Shown here: one piece after another, positions 35,381 through 47,047 of the stretch
Layout: each line of letters starts with the position of its first letter
Position numbering within the stretch: position 1 is the stretch's first letter
Source of the DNA: Aplysia californica
Lineage: Eukaryota; Mollusca; Gastropoda; Aplysiida; Aplysiidae
Direction of reading: 5' to 3'
Assembly (NCBI RefSeq): GCF_000002075.1
Contig: NW_004797424.1
Span: 1,117,341 to 1,181,340 of the forward strand
DNA: 64,000 bases
Notes under the pieces: generated by a model
What the model saw: only the letters and a program-made list of their open reading frames with translations
Database searches by the model: none
What the model was told of the DNA's origin: nothing
Made by a program: the position numbers and the translations under genes

Positions 35381-36831
35381 ATGTGTATCGGTGATTGGTC
35401 TCCCATAACACCCCGCGAGGACGCGAGGCGGCGAATTTGCACAACCTGTGAGCAAGTCATCTCTATGAACTACACCTCCAGTAAAACTGACAAAGTGTTC
35501 ACTGTCATTCGCTGTGTCATTGCGTCTTCATTAGTGAATGGAAGGGGAAATGCTGGCCTGGCAAAGTTTTGTGAAGCTATGGATATGCCTACAGTCCACC
35601 ACAAGACTTACCTGAATCACCAAAAGAAAATTCACCAGCAGTCAGTCGCCGGCACGGATAAAATTCTTTTGGATACTCGTGATGCTATCACTAAAGCATA
35701 TCCGGAGCAGGAAGGAAAAGGTATATTGGACATTGACGTTTCCTATGAGGGCAGTTGGCACACTCGGGGACACACTTCGAATTCAGGAGTCGGCTGCGTC
35801 ATAGAAAACAGAACTGGCCTCGTCGTGGACTTTCAAGTGCTGAGCAAACACAGCCACAAGTGCAAGGCGGTCAGGGCACACCTGGAAGGGAAAGCGTATG
35901 AGCGATTTTGGGCTGCTCACAAGGATGAGTGTGACCGTAATCACAGTGGCTCGTCAGGCAATATGGAGCAGAAAGCAGCTGTCATGTTGTGGCAGAGGTC
36001 AGAACAGAGGGGCTTCCGTTACCGGAGTGCGGTCTGCCATGGTGATCCAAATACGATCAAGCAGATCAATGAGGTCCAGCCATATGCTGAAAACAGGGTT
36101 CAAAAGAGTGCGTGAACCACGTCGCCAAGCACCTTGGAACGGCCCTTAGAAAGCTTGTAGAGGACAAGAAGAAGGTGAAGGTTACCCTCGGGGGGCATGG
36201 AAAGGGCAAGCTGACTGAGGCCAAAATCGGGAAGCTCCAGAAATACTACACCAGAGCTGTTGGTTCACACAGCACTGTGGCTGAGATGAAAACGGCAATC
36301 TGGACTTCCTTTTACTATTGCTCATCAACAAATACCAAGCCACATCATGACGATTGCCTTAAAGGTACAGAATCCTGGTGTTGTTTTCAGAAGGCAAGGG
36401 CCAAGGGGTTGCTGCATCCAGACCACGACAAGCACATGTCAACTTTTATAAGCGAGTCTGTCGCGGAGCACATGGTTCCAGTCTACACCCGCCTGACTGA
36501 TGACGAGCTGTTGTCCAGATGCACAGGTGGAAACACTCAGAACGCCAATGAAAGTGTTCACTCTGTCATCTGAGCGCGGAGTCCCAAGCATGTTTTAGTT
36601 GGTCGACAGACGTTGGAAATTGCGGTAGGACTTGGAGTGGGTGAGTTCAACCAAGGCACTCGGGCAACACACTGCTTTCTCCAAGAACTTGGGACTCGCG
36701 ATTGGCGTCAACATCAAAAAGTGTGGTTTGCCAAGAGAAGGAAGGACATCAGGAGAACAGCGCAACTTCGGGAGGAGCAGCGGCTTATCGATGCAGAAGG
36801 TGGAGAACAGTACTCTGCTGGCGGTTTCTGA
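35381..36831 (+). pseudogene. Mutator-like transposase (PF20700-type)
   Basis: Well-preserved cut-and-paste transposase of the 'Mutator-like transposase domain' family found in many arthropods and molluscs. Frame one (35381-36115) has a Cys-containing N-terminus (RRRICTTCEQVISMN), a HTH-like part, DIDVSYEGSWHTRGHTSNSG (first catalytic Asp), HSHKCKAV, NHSGSSGNMEQKAAVMLW and YRSAVCHGDPNT (second Asp). A frame change at about 36105 leads to CVNHVAKHLGTALRKL, KGKLTEAKIGKLQKYYTRAV, HHDDCLKGTESWC and TQNANESVHSVI (family Glu). The stop at 36571-36573 replaces a Trp expected in HS.IW, and the frame runs on to the end (36831). So there is one frame change and one stop. The true start and TIRs are not identified. 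Confidence 0.88.
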
Positions 36832-38060
36832 ATTGGATGGTATATTTGCAATAGTGGGTACCAAAATGCATGTAGTGTGAAGTCGTTTTATGTTGCTTGT
36901 AATTGTTTTTTCGTTAATCTAACAGTTAATGGATGTACTCTACTAATTTGCATGATTGGAGCGTCAAATTTTTCTGTGATGTTCAATTTCTTGCATTTTC
37001 GTACTTTTCCCTCTTTTTCTCAGTTCATGCTTTTTCTTGGGGGATGGGTTTACAAAGAAGACCATTTCGCAGAAACCAATTGTCAGATTGTCTTGCAATT
37101 TGTAGGTATTCCAAACCCGCACGCTAGGAAGGAAGAAATTGGTTGGCTGCATGAAAAAAATAAAAATTTTGTCAGTTTCTAACACCTTGTTTTGTATTTT
37201 ATTCTGGTTTGACTACAATAAAAATTATACCATGACAATCATTGTTCTTTCATCTTTCTAAAAATGTCTACTTTCATATTGTAAAGCAAAGACTATTGTA
37301 CAAAAAAACGATCTGAAATACATCGGTAAAATCGGGTTATCGATCCCAGCGGCGGTCATTTTGTTATACTCGAGTCAAGCAAATGCACCGTGCATCAACA
37401 GTAATGAACTGAGTAACACCCGGTTTTAGCTAAATAAAAGAAGAGTGATTTCCCTTGAATTTCATACACACACACACACACACACACACACAAGCCATGT
37501 GCTTGATGCTACCTATGAGCAGTTGGAGGACCATTTTGAGCGGAGTGGGAGAGGACGCAGACCTACCCTGACTTCTATCCCAACACCAACAAACAGCTAT
37601 CTTGAAAGAAAGGAGTGACTCGTCTTGGGATATGGTAAGTAAAAAAAATATTGCTGAGAGTGATTGTGGTGTAGACTTCTGGAAGACAGTATACAGTGTC
37701 TATAGTGTATAACTTGACTGCATAAAACTCGCTTGATTTGAGTTGATTTTCAGTGGAAGTTGATTCTTCTCTCCAGCCCCAGCCCCTCTTTTCCATTAAT
37801 ACAAACGATGAATTGTTATGTTTAACTTCAATTGAGTCTGTAGTTGACTGTATTATCAATAGGTGGGACAGAGACATTTGTGGCAGGAAGGTTACAAATT
37901 CGGCATACCATGTAAGTAGGCGAGAGATCTCAGGTTTGAATCCTGGGACCTGCACTCAACTTTTGTTTATTTTTGTCATATTTTTTTCTCTAATGCTTTG
38001 GCAATATCCCTAGCCATCCTTGTTTTGTGGGATGTGTTTTACAGCACCATCAACACATAT
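36832..38060. other. Non-coding, with microsatellite and SINE-like piece
   Basis: (CA)n at 37466-37492. About 37905-37965 has a tRNA-promoter-like block (GTAAGTAGGCGAGAGATCTC, then AGGTTTGAATCCTGGGAC), possibly part of a tRNA-derived SINE. No gene is seen. Confidence 0.45.
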
Positions 38061-38973
38061 GTGAGGCCGTCAGGGATTTTCAGTCGCAAGTCGCGCTGAC
38101 CGCTTTCGAGATATCGGCTTCTAAAGTCAAAATATCGATATTTTATGGAAATTGAGTTTTTGCTTTCATTGTGTTCTTTGTCCATTTTTCTATGTTCTGG
38201 TGAAATAAAAATGCTAAAACGAGATATAAATGTGTTCTTTTCTTGTTTTACTGAACCCACTTCATAGGAATTTGAGGACAGTTTTCTCGAAATGTACGCT
38301 AATTTCCTTCTGCCGATAGACCACAATGAACATAATTTTTTTCAAGCATTCCTTGCAATAAATATTGAGTATTTGGTATCGTTGGAAAGGTAATTCCTTG
38401 TAGTTTTTAACTGCAGGAAGTGCGCATGAATACACACAACAAAGAAGAGTGTAGATCCTATCAATGGTGTTGGTTCTGTTTCAGAGGCAAATACAAATCA
38501 GTGTGTAATTCTTTGACGATTCTAGCGACTGGGAGAACAATTGTCAGACATATTTTGCAGTGAGCTGCTTTTTTTAAATAATCAATTTAACCATTGGACA
38601 TATTGAGTGCTGTTATTGTCCTCGAAACCAAGTGTTTTTAAAAGTTTTCTGTGACCACGCTGAACGCGTTCATTTTTCACTCATTCCGAACTCGATAAGA
38701 TGGCGTCAGGTCGAGACACGGGCTTAGATCTACAAACTGGATCGACAACAAACAGTGTTACTGGTATAGCACAACAGCTGAACAGATACAATTTCTGTTG
38801 TAGCAATGCAGACGATAAGCAGGCCCTTCTTGAACATATCAACGAGTACTTGTCCCGTGAAAGCGATGTGGAACACAGTGACAGTGACTCGGACCCTGAG
38901 AACAACCTCCTAGATCTAGACAGGTCTGCTGAATCTGCTGCCACTGCAGGACAACACCCCCCTTCTGATACAG

Positions 38974-39804
38974 GTAAATTCATTTTGAAGTGCGTAAATC
39001 TAGGTCTAATTAATAATAATGACTAGATCTAGATCTACTGCATTAAATGATTGTAAGATTAAAATTTTGAGGGGACCTCTGTGTAATGAGCGGCCACTCT
39101 GATAAGTAACTTTTAATGATAGGAAAGGGTCAGGTTTACGTAGGACTAGGGTTCTAGGTTCAAGGTTAGGGATAGGGTTAGGTTAAGTTAGAATAAGGGA
39201 TTATTTATCTTAATTTATCCCCCTTTCCCCGTGTCTATCGGAGTGGTCGCTCGTTACGAAAGTCCCTCCTACGTTTTAATTAACGAGGACATCAGTTTTG
39301 GTTTTTCGTAATTGAGACAAAAGGTGTGTTCCGACTGTGTTGTAATTCTGCTAGCCTAAACAATTGAATGCTACTTTTACTTTTCATAGATCTAGATCTA
39401 GTTTATTGGAAATTGTATAACATTAACATCTTGAGTTGATAGATGAGACACAAGAATAGCAATGAAATTAAAATTTAGTGGTGAGATCCAAGTTTAGTCT
39501 TAAACACCAGCCCAAAATTCAATTTCAGGACGAAGCGAAGAAAATCCACCTTTTCTAAAACATACCTCAACTCAATACATCATAATAGATTGTTACAGTA
39601 AAGCGCTTTGAACCTTATGGGGAAAGTGTTGTGTAGATCCATGAGCAATTCAGAACAATTTTTACCTTTAGTCGATACATCAACATGATTACTGCTTGTC
39701 GATTTGTAATGGCACTTGGCTTGTTGGCATAGTGTTCCAGAATGTTGCGACTACCTTTTGCCTTTGTGATTACTTAGAGCACCCTTTCCTGTTCTCTTCA
39801 TCAG
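38974..39804 (+). other. Intron of the DUF7869-type gene
   Basis: GTAAAT donor and TTCATCAG acceptor join exons in phase. It contains AGATCT runs (39001-39035, 39389) and a 200-bp foldback element. Confidence 0.7.
39069..39270. mobile_element. Foldback MITE with TTAGGG-like core
   Basis: Arms GAGGGGACCTCTGTGTAATG then AGCGGCCACTCTGATA (left) and, reverse-complemented, GGAGGGACTTTCGTAACGAG then CGACCACTCCGATA (right). The core (39155-39195) has degenerate TAGGGTTAGGTT repeats. Inserted in the DUF7869 gene intron. Confidence 0.7.
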
Positions 39805-42574
39805 ATGATAAAGACGAGGAGCCCGTGATCTTCACTCCCATTGAAAACCTGTCGAGCTTTCTCCCAGGAACTGGACCTAGACCAAAGAATGAGACAGAGC
39901 TCACGCCACGAAAGAAGTCTGCGCAGCTTGCTTGCAAGTGCAGCCTTTTCAACGGAAAACCGTGCCGGACAAGATATGCAGAAGAGGAGTTGGACGAGGT
40001 GAGGAGTCAGTTCATCGCACTGACTGACCAGGAGTTAGACATGGTGGTGTTGGGAAAGATTGAGTGTGGGATGCACCTTTCCAGTACTACAAAGTGTGCA
40101 AGGAGGCGAGAACAGACCGAACGTAAACTTACTCGCACGCATTTTTTTCATCGTGGTGACCCAACTGTCGTGAAATGTTCAAATATATTCATGTAATATC
40201 ACAGGATAAACTCACAGCGCTTTTGAAGCATTATAAGTCTTCTGGCATTACACCACGCGTTCACAAGAACACCAAGAGGTTGCCCCCAAACACACTGGCC
40301 TACAGGGATGTAGAGCGAGTAGTGTTGTTCATCACCAACTATGCTGAGACGCATGCCATTTCGCTACCTGGCCGCACCCCAAAACACTGGAACAGCAACC
40401 TCAGACTTTTACCAACGAACTGCACCAAGAAGATGGTGTACGATAAGTATGTCGCCTCTTCAGCACCTGATCAGCGGGTTGCAAGCCTTACTCGGTTTCG
40501 GGACGTCTGGAAGAAAATCGTGCCATTCATCAGCACCATGTGGCCAGCTACAGATCTTTGCTGGACTTGTCAGGAAGGAGCTGCTCAGGTTGCAAGGTTC
40601 AGAAACTTGTCAGAGGAGCTGAAGTCTGATGCCCTGAGGTCCATGGAACAGCACTTGACCAACGTCACAGCCGAGCGCTCTTATCTGAACAGCATTGTGG
40701 GAAAGTCGAAAGAAGCACTTCACGGAGAAAAAAGGACCGTGGGTAAAAACCAAGCATGTTCGCATGACATGACTATGCACTACAGCTTTGACTTTGCACA
40801 GCAGGTGCATTTTCCTTCAGACCCCCTCCAGCCTGGACCCATTTATTTTAAGACACCACGAAAATGCGGTCTATTCGGAATTTGTTGCGAAGCAGTTCCG
40901 CAGCAGGTAAACTACCTGATTGATGAATCTGTGTGTTGGAAAAGGGGCAAATTGTGTCATCTCCCTCCTCCATCATTTTTTTGAGTTCTATGGTTTGGGG
41001 GAGAAGCACCTCCATCTGCATGCAGACAACTGCTCAGGCCAAAACAAAAACTCGGCTATGATGCAATATCCCATGTGGCGTGTGCTGACTGGCTGTCATG
41101 ATTCTGTTATAATTTCCTTTTTGATTACCGGCCACACGAAGTTCAGCCCCGATGGCTGTTTTGGACTTGTAAAGCACCTGTATCGCAGAACAAAAGTGAA
41201 CAGCCTGCAGTGTGTTGCTAAAGTTGTGGAGGAATCGTCAGTAGTAAACACAGCCCAGATCGTTGGAACCGGACCGGACAATGTGAACGTCGTTTCATAT
41301 AAGTGGGACTCATTTCTGGACAAGCATTTCAAAAAGGTAAAAAACATCAAGTCTTTCCAGCATATGACAATCAGCGACACATCTGGTACCGTGGCACTCA
41401 AACCTCTCGCCAGCACCTTTTGAAACGTGACACCGAGTTGACCCCACCCTCCTCCCCCCTATCTTACAGCCACAGGGACTTGACAGAAAAAGACAGGACT
41501 ATCTTTTCAAGGAGATTAGACCTTTTGTTGAGGATTCTTTTAAAAACATTTGCCCAGACCCCGACCAGCCTGTTGTGCAGCTTGCAAAGAGGCCTAGAAT
41601 TGGGGGCAACGCTGTCGCCGGACAATAAACTAGGAACCTCATGAGAAACAAATTGGATGGATGCTATGCTGCTTTAAATTATTGTGAGTCAGATAGTTTT
41701 CTCTTTAATTTCTCTACTACTTTACTGTCAATTCTTTCAAGGCCTACACTATACTTTTCCTGAAAAAAAACCTCTCTTTTATTTTTTTGCTGTACTGGGT
41801 ATGTTTATTGTTCTGTTATCAAATTATTTGTCTTTTAACTTCAAATGTACTGACTGCTTTTCAAATTCAATAATAGTTTATTTCTTTGCAAAGCTTTTCT
41901 TGAAACATAAGCTCTCAAGAAAACAGAATACCGGTAAGGTAAAAATCAGTGGACAGCACATGTGTGCAGTTTTGTGAAATCGCCGCGTTCAATTTTTCCA
42001 CTTCAGTCACCCACTGCAGGGCTTGACAGAAGAAAAATTAAATAAAAACAACATTTTCTCACTTCATTCTAACTCGAAAATACCCAACATTAACCAATTA
42101 AGGTATGTAGGGCAGTGGTATTATGTTTCTGGGTTGTTTTCAATGCAAAATCTCTTGAAATTTTGTTGCTCCAAATTTGAACGAGATTTTCTCAAAAGTT
42201 GATCTGCTCAGGTGGTTGTCTTTAAATGCCCATATCTCAGCTTCTAATTGTCCTTTTTTAATTCTGTAAAGACCAGGTTGTTCAGAAATGGATGTAGTTT
42301 TTAGAATATCAATATATATCAAAATGTTCAAAGGTCAACTTGGGACTAAAAATCCCTGGTTGCCTCACATATATATGAGATGCATCAGGGGGGAAAAGGA
42401 TTCTCAAGAGAGTGACAAATGAAGAAAACCAGCGCTATTCTTTTTTTAAAAGGGGAAAAAAGCATAATATGAAAGAAAATTCGAAAGTATAAAAATGAGC
42501 AAGCCGAACAAGAGCATCTGCCAACCATCTGTGTTTGTTTCATCGTGATTTCATAGACATCCCTTATTTTCTTT

Positions 42575-45184
42575 TTGCCATTTCAGGTGACTGAATGGTT
42601 TTTAAAGCTCTTTCCGACTGAAGATGGTGTGACTAGAGGACGGGTGGAGCATAAATGCAAGAAGGCCGTGGAAGGGATGAGTGCTTTGACTTCGTCTAAT
42701 CGAGAGGCCTACTTGTACACACAGGTTGTCTTCACTGATAAAGTGCCAGAGTCTCTTTTGCGACTGGGTCTTACAAGGAACACCTCCCTGACAGCCTGCC
42801 CTAATGATTTGTCCTTTTTCAGGACATGCCCATGATTACAAATTAAGTTGCTCTTTCTCTGGAATCATTCTTTATAAAAGAAAACATGCCTCTAACAACA
42901 GTTTACAGGTGGATTGGCAAACTTACCTGTACAGCTTTGACAGAAGCTCAGATAAGAAATAAAGTAAGTATAACTTGTAAAACTGGGAAAAAACTTTAAA
43001 AAGGCAGTAAAGCTAAATTACAAGAGTATTTATGTAAATCTTTTCTCCAATCTACTACAACTGAATCACAAAAGTCAGTCTCAGCCAAAGATCATGATGA
43101 GCTGAAGCAAAGCATTGGGCTTTGTAGAAGTCAAATTAACACCTTAAGAAATGAAAACAATACATTAGTTGAAGAAAAGAAAGTGCTTGTTGAAGAAAAA
43201 AAAGTGTTAGTTGAGGAAAAAAAAGATCTCCTTTTGAGTCTTGAAAATGCCAAATCAGACAAGGAAGTCAAACTCTTAGAAAAGACAAACAAAGTTCTAG
43301 AATCTGAGTTGAAAACTTTAAAAGAAACCAGAACATACACAGAAAATACCAAATTAAGGAAAGAAAATTGTAGTCTCAAAAGCGAAATGGAAAAACTTGA
43401 ACAGGACAAGTTAAAGTTGACAACCTCAAGCAACTTCACAGCCATCTCAAAGTTGAAACAGCAACTAAAAATGAACAAACATCAAAAAGTAAGTGGCAAT
43501 CAAAGTATGAAAAGTTAAAGCAGGTTGAAATGGAATTGCCACTTAGATCTAGTGATAGTGAAGATGATGAGCTTGATTCCGGCATTAACTTAAAAAGAAA
43601 ACAGAAACAACAGATATTCACTTGAAGTGCGAAAGACGTACATGGCATTGCAGGGTGCAGGTGTCGCTGCGAGCAAATGTAGTGAAGTTGTTGGGATAGT
43701 AAGTGAAGGTCTGTTTGATAAAAAGGTGAAAAGTCTTCCTTGTGTCCAATCCGCACTTAATTTTGCAGATCAAGGCCACTGTATTGCAAAGTATCAGGTT
43801 GCAGAAAAAATCCTCCAGAGCAATCATGCTACATATGTTAGTGATGGGACCAGCAGGTCCAAGTTGCATTATATGGAGCGGCATGTAGTCCTAGATGATC
43901 GATCTGTGTACTCTTTGGAGTTCACAGAAATTGCAACTGATGATGCTAAGTCTATCCTGGAGCAGTCAGTACATGTTTTGGAAGAGCTGACTCATTTGTA
44001 TTGTGCCAGCTGTGAAGGTGAATCAACTTATGTTGAAAAAGTTAATAAGACTCTCTTTGAGATTCTGACAAAGATCAAATCCCTTATGTCAGACAGAGCG
44101 GCGAATATGAAGGCAAGTCTCTTTTCCGAGTACAAATGTGAAAAGGTTGGAACAGCTGAACCTAGCACATTGTTTCTTTTTTGCAATGCCCACTTCTTGT
44201 TGGGTCTTTCTTCTGCCGCTGAAAAGTCCTTTGAGGATGAGTTGTGGCTATCTTCCACTCTTGGCTATGACAATCCTTTATCAAAGGAGCTTGTCACACT
44301 CTGATTGATCCGCTGTGCTGCAGATGTTTTCGGACCCAGGGGTGATGAGAAATATGGCTCACGCCAAGAGTGGTTGGCATTTTGTGACAGCAAAGGTGTT
44401 AAGTCTACTTTTACTAGCTACAGAAGCAATCGCTTCAACAATTTGTTTGAAAATGCCTGTGCTGTGTTATTTCATCGTTAGCACATTGTGGAGTTTTTGT
44501 CTAATTTTTGTTCACATTCTAACCAGAAGCTGGTTTCTGTTCTTGCTGATGTTAAGGACAAACATGTTTTGTCGATTGTCTCAGCATTAGTGTCCTTCCA
44601 TCACTTTGTCACTGGACCGTACTGGATGTTGATGAACAGCAGAAAACCATATGGGGCTTTTCCAAACTATGTTCAACTGATGGACACTGCATTTAACAAT
44701 ATTGAAGCCCAGTCTGATTCAGTACGCCCAGCTGATCTCCCATCAGTGTTTGAGGATTTTAAACTTGTCAACCATGAAGTGGTCTGTGACCTCCATGCTT
44801 TTATTTCTGACATGTGTGTCGAAGACTTACAAAGAAGAGCTTTTGTCAGTATTGTTTCTCATTCTCATGTTGTTTTGAAGAACAACTGAATGAATTTCTA
44901 GAGGGTGGTATGTTTGGTGGTGACATTGATGGAGAAGTTCTTGTAATTCTTAATAAATGCCCTCTCAACAACCTGACTGGTGAGCAAATTTTTGGGGATT
45001 TGGATTTTGACATGAGCAAACGCAGACGGTGCACAACACACCACAGAAGTACAATCAGTATGTGGAAACACAACAATGTCACAGCTTGGCTGAATACAAA
45101 AAGTAGGGAAGAACAGGAAGAAATATTTCATCTTGCACTGAAAAACAGTAAATTGCTCAGAAAAGAACACAAAGAAGCTGACTA
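42575..45184 (+). pseudogene. Unclassified 'SDGTS/SDRAAN' transposase-like gene
   Basis: Co-linear pieces in several frames. 42575-42835: VTEWFLKLFPTEDGV...NREAYLYTQVVF...LRLGLTRNTSLTACPNDL. 42885 on: MPLTTVYRWIGKLTCTALTE. 43140-43518: a long Lys/Glu/Leu coiled coil. 43627-44304: ATYVSDGTSRSKLHYMERHV, TKIKSLMSDRAANMKASLFS, LFLFCNAHFLLGLSSAAEKS. A short frame: FGPRGDEKYGS, then SYRSNRFNNLFENACAVLFH. 44488-44889: SALVSFHHFVTGPYWMLMNS. 44881-45184: NNLTGEQIFGDLDFDMSKRR ... EEIFHLALKNSKLLRKEHKE. I recall similar uncharacterised multi-copy proteins in cnidarians and molluscs. Asp in SDGTS and SDRAAN, and CNAH, suggest an RNase-H-fold transposase distantly like hAT; this is inference. About four breaks. 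No TIRs found; its 3' end abuts a piggyBac. Confidence 0.65.
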
Positions 45185-45214
45185 ACTCTTATGCTGCCCA
45201 CTGTCTTGACCCCT

Positions 45215-47047
45215 TGCCAGCGACCAACTATTACAAAGAGGTGGTCTGACACTTATCGTGAGGAGATGCAAGCTTTCATCGGATTGCAAATCGCCATGGG
45301 TCTCAACCCCAAGCCCAGCATCGACGACTACTGGCGTTCGTTCTGGCTCGTCGACATCCACTTCAAGCAAGTGATGTCAAGGCACCGTTACAAGCTGTTG
45401 TCAGCCTTTTTTCACTTCAGGTAAGTAAATGTGGCATAGATCTAATAATTCTAGTGAAATACCCTACTGTAAATCTAGATTTAGTAGATCTAGATCTAGA
45501 TCAGATCTTTCTAGGCATTCTAGGTTTTACATTAGGCTATGATACACTGGATCTACATTCTAGTTCCAGTTTTTATTAAGTGATACATTCACCACTAGAT
45601 CTGAGATTAGGTTACCGTTATATACTTTTTTATGTAAATGTTCACCATCTGCTTTTTTTCTCTTTAGTAGGCTACTTTAGGACTAGAGCTAATTATTTGA
45701 GATGCAACTGAATGCTGCAGAGGGCTGGCCTTGCTTCCGTTACTTACCATTGTTGATTTGTCTTTCTGTAAATTTGTGAAACTGCTTCACATTGTTCACC
45801 TACGAGTTTTGCAAATTTTTTTCCCCCCCTTCCCCCCAATACCCAAAAACTTATGCTTGCTGTTTTCACTGATAACTATTTCTTTTTCTCCAGTGATGCT
45901 GCACAGCATGTGGCACGGGGGCAAGCTGGGTACAAGCCACTGCAGAAGATCCAGAACTTCCTTGACCTCATCAGCCCGTCCTTTCTGACTGCCTACTATC
46001 CTCACCAGCAAGTCAGCACTGATGAAAGCATGGCCAGATTCACGGGAAGGTGCCACTTCAGACAGTATATGCCGGACAAGCAAACGAAGCGGGGGTTCAA
46101 GTACTTCTGCCTGTGTGATTCTGTGTCGTATTACTGCCTTCGCTTCGTATTGTACACAGGTAAGGACTTTTCCCCTCTCCCCGACGGCAAAGCCTTTACC
46201 AATCACCTGGTCGAAACCCTCCTTGACGGCTACCTGGATAAGAGCCACATTTTGTTTTGTGACAGTTTTTACAGCTCCCCAGGACTCTTCAGGGAGTTGC
46301 AAAATAGACAAACGGGTGCTGTTGGCACTGTGGTGGAGACACGGAAGGGCTTTCCGGAGCAGCTGAAAAAAGCGCATCTTCCCCTCGGAAAGGAGATGAT
46401 CCTGTCTTTGCCAAAGCTGGCGATCTTGTCGCGACGGCCTGGCATGACACCAAGCGTGTGTGCTTGCTGAGCACCGTCCACAGCAACGGTGTGATGAACA
46501 AAAGAATTCGCTTCTCCAAGACTCTCGGAGGATTTCGCGCAGTTCAAAAGCCGATGCTAGCGGAGTCTTACAACAGTTACATGGGTGGGGTGGATCACTT
46601 TGACCAGCTCCACAGGAATTACCACTACCCCATAGGAGCTACAAGTGGTACATGGCCTTGTACCACTATGTCAAAGACATGTGCCTCGTCAATGCACACA
46701 TATTGTACTAAGCGGACGGGGGAACGGACTGCGTCAAAGACTTCAGGTTATCGGAAATTGATGCGCTAGTCAAGCCGTATATGGGCATGCGTCCCGGTTG
46801 ACCTCGAGCCCAGCCAAACCCCACTGCCGAACGTTTGTCTGCTGCCCAGCTTGGGCATTTCCCGGCTAAATTCGGGGACGCCAAACACCACCCACTGTGC
46901 AAAGTTTATTTGTCCATCAAGAAGCGGGCCCAGACAAGGTTTTACTGTCCATAGTGCAACACTGCCTTGTGTGTCGACAGGGAGTGTTTCAGGATTTGGC
47001 ACACTGCTGCAGACGTCAGGCAGGCGCGGCAGCAGCTGGAGTTGTAG
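45215..47047 (+). pseudogene. piggyBac transposase with intron, broken
   Basis: 45240-45420 encodes REEMQAFIGLQIAMGLNPKP and SRHRYKLLSAFFHFR. A GTAAGT donor at 45421 and TTTCTCCAG acceptor (45892-45893) restore the frame (AG|T GAT), so 45421-45893 is an intron. The next exon has LISPSFLTAYYPHQQVSTDE and SMARFTGRCHFRQYMPDK (catalytic Asp in TDESM), KRGFKYFCLCDSVSYYCLRF and KSHILFCDSFYSSPGLFREL (second Asp). After a frame change near 46450: VCLLSTVHSNGVM and YMGGVDHFDQLHRNYHYP (third Asp region). 46860-47047 carries the zinc tail (HHPLCK...TRFYCP*CNTALCVDRECF...QQLEL-stop). It lacks about the first 100 residues. Confidence 0.88.

Larger units (their letters stand above)
38700..41628 (+). pseudogene. 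DUF7869-type transposase-like gene, near complete
   Basis: Exon 1 (38700-38973) starts MASGRDTGLDLQTG and has an acidic stretch; its donor joins in phase to the acceptor at 39803-39804 (GAT formed across the junction). Exon 2 has LACKCSLFNGKPCRTRYAEE, a Cys cluster likely to bind zinc. After a frame change near 40185: VISQDKLTALLKHYKSSGIT, RVHKNTKRLPPNTLAYRDVE, AISLPGRTPKHWNSN, CWTCQEGAAQVARF and HDMTMHYSFDFAQQVHFPSD. After another near 40925: HLHLHADNCSGQNKNSAMMQ, SFLITGHTKFSPDGCFGLVK. A last frame ends FKEIRPFVEDSFKNICPDPD ... NAVAGQ-stop. DN..GQN..N and GHTKF..D are hallmarks of the DUF7869 family, abundant in mollusc and cnidarian genomes; these acidic residues could be catalytic (inference). 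About three frame changes. Confidence 0.8.
38061..42368 (+). mobile_element. 4.3-kb DNA transposon of unclassified type, with DUF7869-type gene
   Basis: Imperfect TIRs of about 45 bp. The left end starts GTGAGGCCGTCAGGGATTTT then CAGTCGCAAGT. The right end, reverse-complemented, starts GTGAGGCAACCAGGGATTTT then TAGTCCCAAGTTGACC. Both outer edges run into ACATAT/ATATAT, so a short AT-rich target duplication is possible but unclear. The interior is a single + strand gene (38700-41628) with one intron. Non-coding arms are about 640 and 740 bp. A TTAGGG-core foldback element sits in the intron. Confidence 0.78.

Noticed and set aside
37905-37965. tRNA gene suggested by GGTTTGAATCC
   Set aside because: No cloverleaf stems or anticodon arm could be formed by eye; at best a SINE promoter remnant.
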